In this document: positions 57,315 through 64,000 of the stretch, one piece after another
How positions within the stretch are numbered: the first letter of the stretch is position 1
How the letters are laid out: every line of letters starts with the position of its first letter
Assembly (NCBI GenBank): GCA_947258655.1
Contig: CAMYJD010000005.1
Span: forward strand, 1 to 64,000
Reading direction: 5' to 3'
Origin: an uncultured Gammaproteobacteria bacterium
Lineage (GTDB): Bacteria > Pseudomonadota > Gammaproteobacteria > JAADHQ01
Length of the DNA: 64,000 nucleotides
The notes under the pieces: generated by a model
What the model was told of the DNA's origin: nothing
Databases searched by the model: none
What the model saw: the letters and a program-made list of their open reading frames with translations, nothing else
Program-made: the position numbers and the translations under genes

Positions 57315-58926
57315 GCCAGAACAAGCCAGTGAAACAATCACCGATTTGTCGCCGGAAGCGGACGCTACACCCTACCTTGAAGCGCTCAAGATCCCAACAT
57401 ACCCCTTTGCTGTCGAAATTGAGCAGTCATCCTTTTATCTGGATGCTGCGCGTGAAAAACTGCTGAACCAGTTATTGCATCTTGCCCAGTCCAGTGGTCT
57501 ACTGCTGGTCGTATCCGCCGAAGATGGTTGCGGCAAGACAACCCTGCTGTCACAGTTCATGCAGCGCGCAGGTTCAGCACTCAGGTGCTGTCCGATCAGT
57601 GCCGGGCCATCGATGACTGAACAACAGTTATTGGCAAAAATGGGAGCATGCCTTGAACTGCCCGAAAACCTGAACAAGACAGCGGCCCTGAAGCTGCTTG
57701 AGGACCAGGCCTTCATCCTGCAGCGAAATGATCTGTTGCCGGTAATGCTGATAGATGATGCACATACACTTCCCGCTGACACACTGGCATTACTGCTGCA
57801 ATTGCAACGTAGTGATAATACCGATGAAAATAGCGCCGACAGTCCCTGGAAGATAGTCCTGTTCACGCATCCGGGCTTGACCGCGGAACTGATGCAGCTA
57901 AATGCACGTATGCATTTTATTCATCTGCCGGCCATGGATGAACAACAAACTGCAAAATATCTTTTACACAGACTGCGCATGGCCGGATTTAAACAGGAGT
58001 CGCCATTCACTGATAGGGATATAGCATTCATTCATAAACATGCACAGGGCAATCTGGCCCAGGTACATCAACTCGCCCACCAGGTATTATTGAAAAAACA
58101 CACAAGGATACGGAAACCGATGGAGCAGAAACAAATGGACAAACCAGGACTGAAAATCAAGCCTGGCGTATGGCTTTCAATCATCGCTGTAATCATCCTC
58201 TCCATGATTCTTTTTTTTCAGGAGCGCATCAACAAGGTCGTCGATAGTGCAAATACAACGGAGCTGGCTTTACCACAAGATAGCCTGGAAATACCGACCG
58301 CACAGGAGTACATACTGAAAAAAATACCTGATCCGGAACCAAAACTGGTCGACATCACCGGCACGGCAAAGGACAAGGCCATGGCCGATAGTGAAGACAA
58401 GAGCATTGAACAGCCAGCCACTGCAACCACCATCGAACAGCAACATACCGAAGCCAGGCCGAAGCAGTTAGCTGCCAAAGAGGAAACGACGGAAAAATCG
58501 CTACCTACTACCGACACTGTGACTACAACCGTTGCTATCCAGCCACCCGAGCAAAGTAAACCTGCACCTGTCACTAAAAACAAGGCTGCGGCGAAGCTCG
58601 AGACCATGCTCCAACGTCATCGGATCCATGACAAGTCATGGATCATGCAGCAATCCCCTGCGACATTCACCGCACAATTGATAGGCTCATCCACAGCCGA
58701 GACCTTGTACAGACTGGCAAAAAATCCCGCCATGGGGGACAAAGCGGCCATTTATCATGTCCTCAGAAACGGCAAGGACTGGTATGTGCTGATCTATGGA
58801 AACTACCCTGACAAGGAAACCATCAGAAAAGCAGTGGCCAAACTCCCCGCCAGCCTGCGTAAGGGCGGACCATGGTTGCGCAACTTCGAGGCTGTGCAAG
58901 CAGAAATCAGGGCCGGTAAAAAATAA
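57304..58926 (+). CDS. AAA+ ATPase with SPOR domain (DamX-like)
   Basis: This protein of about 540 residues has an ExeA-like AAA domain with Walker A SAEDGCGKTTLLSQF and Walker B VMLIDDAHTLP. A membrane helix follows near residue 280 (VWLSIIAVIILSMILFF), a Thr/Glu-rich linker, and a C-terminal SPOR domain (FTAQLIGSSTAETLYRLA, DWYVLIYGNYPDKETIRKAV) that binds denuded septal peptidoglycan. The likely start is TTG 57304, preceded by AAGGTGA six bases upstream and overlapping the WGR gene; the ATG at 57268 lies inside that gene. It fits the DamX position next to aroB, though dam itself is absent here. Confidence 0.87.
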   Translation: MQNKPEQASETITDLSPEADATPYLEALKIPTYPFAVEIEQSSFYLDAAREKLLNQLLHLAQSSGLLLVVSAEDGCGKTTLLSQFMQRAGSALRCCPISAGPSMTEQQLLAKMGACLELPENLNKTAALKLLEDQAFILQRNDLLPVMLIDDAHTLPADTLALLLQLQRSDNTDENSADSPWKIVLFTHPGLTAELMQLNARMHFIHLPAMDEQQTAKYLLHRLRMAGFKQESPFTDRDIAFIHKHAQGNLAQVHQLAHQVLLKKHTRIRKPMEQKQMDKPGLKIKPGVWLSIIAVIILSMILFFQERINKVVDSANTTELALPQDSLEIPTAQEYILKKIPDPEPKLVDITGTAKDKAMADSEDKSIEQPATATTIEQQHTEARPKQLAAKEETTEKSLPTTDTVTTTVAIQPPEQSKPAPVTKNKAAAKLETMLQRHRIHDKSWIMQQSPATFTAQLIGSSTAETLYRLAKNPAMGDKAAIYHVLRNGKDWYVLIYGNYPDKETIRKAVAKLPASLRKGGPWLRNFEAVQAEIRAGKK

Positions 58927-59015
58927 CCGCTTAAGCATCCGGGATATGCTTGGATCTCACTTGCGGGATTTACGGGTCCTTACAGGCATATCCACCAATC
59001 ACTGCCCACAATTTT

Positions 59016-59190
59016 AGCCATGGATGGCTTTATTGCCATTTATTTTATTTTTTAATGGTTTGGCACGATGGTCGCGAAGCACAAGGAAGTGCGTGAGCGG
59101 CGTTAGCCATGGATGGCTTTATTGCCATTTATTTTATTTTTTTAATGGTTTGGCACGATGGCCGCGAAGCACAGGGAAGTGCGTGAGCAG
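59016..59190. repeat. Tandem duplication of an 89-bp palindrome-rich unit
   Basis: Two almost identical units, 59016-59104 and 59105-about 59190, lie between the SPOR protein gene and hemE. Each starts AGCCATGGATGGC, contains a T-rich run and then TTTGGCACGATGG, and ends GTGCGTGAGC. The second differs by a T insertion and a few substitutions. A related unit lies at 60887-60970. The rest of this gap (58927-59015, 59191-59274) holds no gene. Confidence 0.85.
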
Positions 59191-59274
59191 TAAAATTGAT
59201 CGGCAGGCATCCAGCCGTTATACTGCTCGCTGGTTATTTTATCGTGTCGAATACAGGCACACGCCGGAACAAAT

Positions 59275-60348
59275 ATGAGTACAGTACCACTGAAGAACGA
59301 CCGCCTGATCAAAGCGCTGTTACGCCAGCCAGTTGACCGGACACCCATCTGGGTAATGCGTCAGGCAGGTCGCTATCTGCCCGAGTATCGTGCCACCCGT
59401 GCGAAGGCGGGAGATTTCCTCACTTTGTGCAAGACACCCGAGCTGGCCTGTGAAGTCACGCTGCAACCGCTAGACCGTTTCCCACTTGATGCGGCAATCC
59501 TGTTCTCAGATATCCTGACGATCCCGGATGCCATGGGCCTGGGCCTGTACTTCAGTGAAGGCGAGGGTCCGCGCTTTGAGCGTCCCATCAAGACAGAGCA
59601 GGACATCAGCAAACTTGCCATACCTGACCCCGAGCAGGAACTGGGGTATGTCATGGATGCAGTCAGACTTATTCGCCAGGAGTTGCATGGCAGGGTACCA
59701 TTGATCGGCTTTTCCGGCAGTCCATGGACACTGGCCACATACATGGTTGAAGGCGGCAGCGCCAAGGTTTTCGCCAACACCAAGGCGCTGATGTTCGACC
59801 GCCCGGATTTGATGCATCAGTTGCTTGACAAGATCAGTCAATCGGTCACTCAATATGTCAATGCGCAAATTGCAGCAGGCGCCCAGGCCATCATGATATT
59901 TGATACCTGGGGAGGTGCGTTAAACACACAGAACTATCTTGAATTCTCATTGGCATATATGAAACAGATCGTCGATAACATCACACGTGAACATGCCGGA
60001 CAACATATCCCGGTAACACTGTTTACCAAGGGTGGCAGCCAATGGATTGAGGCCATTGCAGATACGGGTTGTGATGCGGTTGGCCTGGACTGGACGATAG
60101 AAATCGGTGAAGCGCGCAAGCGGGTCGGGGAACGTGTGGCACTACAGGGTAATATGGATCCTTGTGTATTATATGCATCGCCTGACAGAATCAGACAGGA
60201 AGTCGCGCATATACTCGAGAGTTTTGGCAAGGGTAACGGACATGTGTTCAACCTTGGCCATGGCATCCATCCTACTATAGATCCGGAGCATACGGCTGCA
60301 CTGGTTAATGCGGTGCATGAACTCAGCGCCCGCTACCACGAAGATTAA
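59275..60348 (+). CDS. hemE: Uroporphyrinogen decarboxylase
   Basis: HemE converts uroporphyrinogen III to coproporphyrinogen III in heme synthesis. The 357-residue length and motifs are standard: [16 protein letters not shown]-type [44 protein letters not shown], and the [17 protein letters not shown] and [14 protein letters not shown] patterns. It is separated from its upstream neighbour by the tandem repeat unit. Confidence 0.98.
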   Translation: MSTVPLKNDRLIKALLRQPVDRTPIWVMRQAGRYLPEYRATRAKAGDFLTLCKTPELACEVTLQPLDRFPLDAAILFSDILTIPDAMGLGLYFSEGEGPRFERPIKTEQDISKLAIPDPEQELGYVMDAVRLIRQELHGRVPLIGFSGSPWTLATYMVEGGSAKVFANTKALMFDRPDLMHQLLDKISQSVTQYVNAQIAAGAQAIMIFDTWGGALNTQNYLEFSLAYMKQIVDNITREHAGQHIPVTLFTKGGSQWIEAIADTGCDAVGLDWTIEIGEARKRVGERVALQGNMDPCVLYASPDRIRQEVAHILESFGKGNGHVFNLGHGIHPTIDPEHTAALVNAVHELSARYHED

Positions 60349-60364
60349 GCGCCATCAGCCTCCT

Positions 60365-60814
60365 CTATTGACCGGCCTCGGTGTAGTCAAGTTTGTTAGT
60401 GGATAGCACACGCCCGCTCTCATCCACTACATTGACATAAATCTCGCCAATCCAGGAAGGCAGTAAGGTCTTGCGCGACCATACCCGCCAACGCTGTCCA
60501 GCCACATCAAATTTCACCTCGGCCAGCACTTCGTCATTATAGATCCAGCGATGGGTCACCGTGTGGCCGGCGAACCCCCTGAGTTCAGTGAAAAAATAGA
60601 CTGTTGCCTCCACGTTGGACAGGCTGAGCAAATTGTCTACAGGCTCGTGCTCATGAATGCCACTGGTAAAATTTGCACGTCGTACAGTCCCGCTTGACTG
60701 TCTGTCCGCCGGCGTCGACTGGACGTCAGGGGCTTCCTGTGTAGTCACTGCTGGATCAGCGGCCATTGCGACAAAACTGCCCAACAAGATTGCCAGATAT
60801 ACGATTAATTTCAT
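60365..60814 (-). CDS. DUF2914 family exported protein
   Basis: A 149-residue protein with a signal peptide (MKLIVYLAILLGSFVAMA, cut after A). Its C-terminal domain matches DUF2914: VRRANFTSGIHEHEPVDNL, VYFFTELRGFAGHTVTHRWIYN, then VAGQRWRVWSRKTLLP and GEIYVNVVDESGRVL. The role is unknown; the domain often occurs in membrane or secreted proteins. It converges with hemE, with 16 bases between the stops. Confidence 0.85.
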   Translation of the reverse strand: MKLIVYLAILLGSFVAMAADPAVTTQEAPDVQSTPADRQSSGTVRRANFTSGIHEHEPVDNLLSLSNVEATVYFFTELRGFAGHTVTHRWIYNDEVLAEVKFDVAGQRWRVWSRKTLLPSWIGEIYVNVVDESGRVLSTNKLDYTEAGQ

Positions 60815-60886
60815 CTACATGCTCCCTGTCAATCTATAAAATTATAGTACAGGCGCCCCTACCCGGAAGAGACCTGCATCGCAGTT

Positions 60887-61028
60887 TCGCCATGGACGGC
60901 GTTATTGCCATTTATTTAATTTTTACAATGGATTGGCACGATGGCCGCATAGCACAAGGAAGTGCGAGAGCTGCTTTCGCCATGGACGGCGTTATGCCAC
61001 GAAGCACAGGACGTGCAGGAGCGGCTTT
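60887..61028. repeat. Third and fourth copies of the 89-bp repeat, diverged and shortened
   Basis: The unit from 60887 to about 60970 matches the tandem repeat at 59016 (CGCCATGGACGGCG, then TTATTGCCATTTATT and TTGGCACGATGGCCGC). A second, internally deleted unit runs 60977-61028 (CGCCATGGACGGCGTTATG, then GAAGCACAGG). They lie between the DUF2914 gene and the 2-hydroxyacid dehydrogenase gene. Copies on both sides of hemE indicate a local repeat family. Confidence 0.78.
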
Positions 61029-61040
61029 CGCCATTACAGA

Positions 61041-62000
61041 CTATTCCAATACCCTGTTACGTACCTCTCCTGACTGAAATGCTGCAATATTATCGACAAC
61101 CTCGTCCAGCAGACGTTGCCTTGCCTCACGGCTGGCCCAGGCGATGTGGGGTGTAACAATCAGGTTTGCGTCGGTGCATTCGAGCAAGGCATTGCCATGG
61201 ATCGGTGGTTCCTCCTGCAATACATCAATCCCTGCCGCAGCGATTTGACCGCTCTGCAGGGCCTGTAACAAATCGTCTTCGTTAACGATCCCGCCTCGCG
61301 CTGTATTGATTAATACTGCATGCACGGGCATTAATTCGAAACTACGTTTATCAATAAGATTTCTGGTGTTATCTGCCAGCGGGCAATGCAGGGATAATAC
61401 ATCGACCCGCGCCAACATATCATCGACAGGTATTCGACCAGATTGTGCTTTATCCGTACCGGGACGCTGGGCGATCAGCACCCTCATACCGAAGGCCCTG
61501 GCCACAGCGGCCACGGCCCGCCCCAGTTCTCCGTAACCGATAATACCCATGGTCTTGCCGGCCAACTCACTAATCGGTTTATCGATAAAACAGAATTGCT
61601 TACTGTTCATCCAACGACCATCCACTGACGCCAGTTGATAATCATTCAGATTACGATAGAGGCTTGTTAACAGCGTAAATACATGTTCGACAACTGATGC
61701 AGTCGCATAGGCCCTGGCGTTGCTAACGACGATATTGCTTTGATACGCTGCCTTCAGATCGACATTATTGGTACCCGTCGCGGCCACACAGACCAGTTTC
61801 AGCGAGGATGCAGCCGACAATATTTCGCGGTCCAGTACGACCTTGTTGGTAATAACAATATTCGCACCTTGAATACGCTCCAATACTTGCGCCGGTTCGG
61901 TATTGTCATAGCTCTGCCAACCAGGGGCGATACGATCGAGTCCGGAATAATCGATATCACCATTGTCCATTGAGGCCTGATCGAGAAATACTGTATACAT
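61041..62000 (-). CDS. D-2-hydroxyacid dehydrogenase (hydroxypyruvate reductase/glycerate dehydrogenase type)
   Basis: This 319-residue NAD(P)-dependent enzyme has the Rossmann motif GIIGYGELGRAVAAVARAFG and the catalytic set: NTARGGIVNEDDLLQAL with the Arg, DVLQEEPPIHGNAL with the Glu, and the His in VTPHIAWASREARQRL. The pattern fits glycerate dehydrogenase/hydroxypyruvate reductase (HprA-like). GGAG precedes the ATG. A perfect FNR-type box lies about 108 bp upstream (62102-62115), with a TATTAG -10 at the class II distance, so the gene may respond to oxygen. Confidence 0.93.
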   Translation of the reverse strand: MYTVFLDQASMDNGDIDYSGLDRIAPGWQSYDNTEPAQVLERIQGANIVITNKVVLDREILSAASSLKLVCVAATGTNNVDLKAAYQSNIVVSNARAYATASVVEHVFTLLTSLYRNLNDYQLASVDGRWMNSKQFCFIDKPISELAGKTMGIIGYGELGRAVAAVARAFGMRVLIAQRPGTDKAQSGRIPVDDMLARVDVLSLHCPLADNTRNLIDKRSFELMPVHAVLINTARGGIVNEDDLLQALQSGQIAAAGIDVLQEEPPIHGNALLECTDANLIVTPHIAWASREARQRLLDEVVDNIAAFQSGEVRNRVLE

Positions 62001-62101
62001 AGGTTAGATACTCCCGCTTATAAAAAACATGAGCGCCCATACAAATGACTGATTGGCGTAGTTAATATTTACCCTCTAATAGGCATCTGTACTATAACTG
62101 C

Positions 62102-62115
62102 TTGATGCTGATCAA
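62102..62115. promoter_or_regulatory. FNR/Anr box between the dehydrogenase and MscS genes
   Basis: TTGAT-GCTG-ATCAA at 62102-62115 is an exact match to the FNR/Anr consensus TTGAT-N4-ATCAA. On the minus side, a TATTAG at 62076-62081 is centred 30 bases away, as for a class II activated promoter; on the plus side TATATT at 62139-62144 is centred 33 bases away. Which gene it serves is unclear. The rest of 62001-62350 shows no gene; a 66-codon minus frame is unconvincing. Confidence 0.75.
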
Positions 62116-62350
62116 GTCTCCAATTTCGTTATCTTGCATATATTTGCATACAAAAGACCACGGACATTAACCTGGGGAAAATCCCGAAATGCAACATTCG
62201 CTGCTAATGGCTCTGCACGTCTCGTCCTTCCGTGTAACATCGGCAATGTTGTTGTGCGCTCACTCCGGCGCCACCCATGAATAAAATTGCAATGAATGCT
62301 ACGCGCGGGCATTATAAATGAAACATCATTTCGGATTCACAGGAGTTAGT

Positions 62351-63169
62351 ATGGAAAATATTGATATCAGCAATATCATCGATACCTATGTCCTTCCCTG
62401 GGGTATCAATACCGCACTGGCCATTACGATAATCTTTATCGGTTTGTTCGTCGTCAAACTAATTACCAGGCTTGTCACAAGGCTGCTGAACAAAACCGAT
62501 ATGGATGCCATCCTGGTCAATTTTATCACTTCGATCCTGCGTACACTTTTGCTGCTGTTTGTCGTTATTGCGGCGATGGACCAGCTTGGCGTCAACACGA
62601 CTTCACTGGTGGCCTTGATTGGTGCCGCGGGTCTCGCCATTGGCCTGGCCTTGCAGGGGTCCTTACAGAATTTTGCCTCGGGCGTCATGCTGATCATATT
62701 CAGGCCTTTCGATGCCGGCGACTTTATCGAGGCGGCAGAAATATCGGGCGTGGTTGAAAGGATCAGCATCTTCAGTACCACACTCAGAACCGGGGACAAT
62801 CGCGAAGTCATCGTTCCGAACGGCTCGATTTACAGTGGCGTGATCACGAATTATTCGGCGCGCGAGACCCGTCGTATTGATATGGTGATCGGTATCGGTT
62901 ATGAAAGCGATATCAGGCTAGCACGCGATACCCTGCGTTCAATCATCGATGCCGATGAACGCATCCTCGATGATCCGGAAACATTGATTGCCGTTTCCGA
63001 ATTGGCCGACAACAGTGTAAATTTCGTCGTCAGACCATGGGTCAAGGCATCTGACTACTGGCCCGTAAAGTTCGATCTGAACGAAAATATCAAGCTCGCA
63101 TTTGATGACAAAGGCATTTCCATCCCGTATCCACAGATGGAAATTCATGTACAAAAATTGGCCTCGTAG
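62351..63169 (+). CDS. Small-conductance mechanosensitive channel MscS
   Basis: This 272-residue channel opens on membrane tension to release solutes during osmotic down-shock. From ATG 62351 (MENIDISNIIDTYV), which follows AGGAG TTAGT. It has three membrane helices: about residues 18-40, 60-82 and the pore-lining helix VALIGAAGLAIGLALQGSLQNFASGVMLI-type region near 90-115. The MscS cytoplasmic domain follows, with DFIEAAEISGVVERISIFSTTLR and RRIDMVIGIGYESDIRLAR. It is short like E. coli MscS (286). Confidence 0.95.
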   Translation: MENIDISNIIDTYVLPWGINTALAITIIFIGLFVVKLITRLVTRLLNKTDMDAILVNFITSILRTLLLLFVVIAAMDQLGVNTTSLVALIGAAGLAIGLALQGSLQNFASGVMLIIFRPFDAGDFIEAAEISGVVERISIFSTTLRTGDNREVIVPNGSIYSGVITNYSARETRRIDMVIGIGYESDIRLARDTLRSIIDADERILDDPETLIAVSELADNSVNFVVRPWVKASDYWPVKFDLNENIKLAFDDKGISIPYPQMEIHVQKLAS

Positions 63170-63330
63170 GCACTGCGGCAACTGGTCTGCCCTGTTGCCA
63201 TCAAGTCTTGCCAACCACCTGAAATATCAGGAAATAGCGTATTACATCAGGACAGATAAAATGTTAGACTGCATATATTATTTCAGAATAAAGGTCCGGA
63301 ATATTCCGGCATTTCAGGTAATCAATCCAT

Positions 63331-64000
63331 ATGATGAAAATTCTTCTATGCCTGGCACTCGTCTTCGTTTCCGGCAATATTTCCGCAAAAACGTTCAAAA
63401 GTGAACTTAATATTAGTATTGATCTGGATAATGACTGGCTTGCACTGGGCAAGCAGCAGGTCAACAAAAAAAACAAACAGGCCAGCCTTGATGCATTGAA
63501 AAAAATCAATGTCAGCGATAAAAAGGCCAACGCTATCATTGGCCGTATCAACACTGCCAATGTCGAATACATATTCGACAGGAAAGGTGCAGATGCCGAG
63601 TTCAATAACAATATCAGCCTACAACGTGGCGCAGGCACTACTGCACGCACATCGGAACAGGCCGAGGCTTCGTGCAAGACCCTGCAACCGGAACTGCAGA
63701 AATTATATAAAGAAAAGATCAGCATTACCCAATGCGGCATAATCACTATCGACGGTTACTCCTTCATGTCGTATGAATACAAGGATGCCATCCCCGGTGT
63801 CACGACGATCCAGCACGAGTTTCAGATCACGCCTAACCTGACATTTATCACAATTGGCGGCAGCAAGCAGGATGCAGTGACACGCATACGTGATACGCAG
63901 AAGAAAATAGCCCGCGCTATTATCAAATACATCAAATCATCACCGGACTTTTTCAAGGTTTCCGACAAAGTCGCCAAGGCAATAGAGCAGGAAAAGTATG
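63331..64000 (+). CDS. Hypothetical exported protein, cut by the window end
   Basis: An ATG at 63331 (and 63334) opens a frame that runs to the last base of the window without a stop, at least 223 residues. It begins with a clear signal peptide, MMKILLCLALVFVSGNISA. The mature part is predicted to be mixed alpha/beta: LNISIDLDNDWLALGKQQVN, then IGRINTANVEYIFDRKGAD, and ends in helical DTQKKIARAIIKYIK. Two cysteines, in EASCKTLQPEL and ITQCGIITIDG, may form a disulfide. I do not recognise the family. Confidence 0.72.
   Translation, partial: MMKILLCLALVFVSGNISAKTFKSELNISIDLDNDWLALGKQQVNKKNKQASLDALKKINVSDKKANAIIGRINTANVEYIFDRKGADAEFNNNISLQRGAGTTARTSEQAEASCKTLQPELQKLYKEKISITQCGIITIDGYSFMSYEYKDAIPGVTTIQHEFQITPNLTFITIGGSKQDAVTRIRDTQKKIARAIIKYIKSSPDFFKVSDKVAKAIEQEKY

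Noticed and set aside
59064-59160. TGGCACGATGG in the 89-bp repeat as a sigma54 -24 element.
   Set aside because: No TTGC-type -12 element follows at the required spacing, and the sequence is part of a repeat.
62112-62312. 66-codon minus-strand frame upstream of the dehydrogenase.
   Set aside because: It overlaps the FNR box, lacks a ribosome site and resembles nothing known.

Overview
The window looks like chromosome of a gammaproteobacterium. Evidence is the conserved block gmk-rpoZ-spoT-ridA-recG, yicC with rph, rdgB and hemW, the pilMNOPQ-aroK-aroB block followed by a DamX-like SPOR protein and hemE, ubiquinone genes ubiA and ubiC, and the antiterminator rof. Codon use and base composition (roughly half G+C by eye) are fairly even. 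I see no rRNA, tRNA, CRISPR array, prophage or intact insertion sequence. The lineage within the class is not fixed by the sequence; the genes would fit an environmental, possibly sulfur-oxidising member of Chromatiales or a related order, but that is a weak inference.

Layout. 1-2700: a two-component module on the minus strand (membrane histidine kinase, double-receiver protein, CheY-like receiver). 2700-7300: dtd, pip, a small membrane protein and typA, with a possible 27-residue mini-gene at 5014. 7400-16000: the main accessory region, all on the minus strand, containing a four-gene redox operon (OsmC, acyl-CoA-dehydrogenase-like flavoprotein, DUF302, rubredoxin-FAD oxidoreductase), a NifA-like sigma54 activator and an SsuABC/NrtABC-type ABC transporter. 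16000-23900: mostly small or poorly known genes: a truncated hypothetical ending in a repeat, a 67-residue protein, a methyltransferase-nitroreductase-cupin group, a broken MFS transporter, a porin, sixA and a flavoprotein. 23900-32400: ubiA, ubiC, recG, ridA, spoT, rpoZ, gmk, yicC on the minus strand. 32500-45800: a Ser/Thr kinase and phosphatase pair, rph, rdgB, trhP, a giant NTPase/BTAD regulator, hemW, rof, DUF3135, rpmE, a nuclease and malic enzyme. 45100-60400: mrcA divergent from pilMNOPQ, then aroK, aroB, dgt, a WGR protein, the SPOR protein and hemE. 60365-64000: DUF2914 protein, a 2-hydroxyacid dehydrogenase, an MscS channel and a gene cut by the window end.

The most notable system is the accessory region at 7.4-16.0 kb. 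Each of its three transcription units has a GG-N10-GC (-24/-12) sigma54-type promoter, and each carries a near-identical palindrome with core TTGTYGACAA. Two copies lie about 100-115 bp upstream of the predicted transcription start, where enhancer binding proteins bind. The third overlaps the predicted start of the activator gene itself, where binding would repress. This reads as a self-contained sigma54 regulon joining uptake of an unknown small anion or organic compound to a flavin/rubredoxin redox pathway. The substrate is unknown.

Other points: two opposite copies of a REP-like palindromic repeat, one of which supplies the stop codon of a neighbouring gene; an 89-bp tandem repeat with relatives on both sides of hemE; a perfect FNR/Anr box between the 2-hydroxyacid dehydrogenase and the MscS channel; and the 27-codon ORF with an inverted repeat, a good ribosome site and an abutting terminator.
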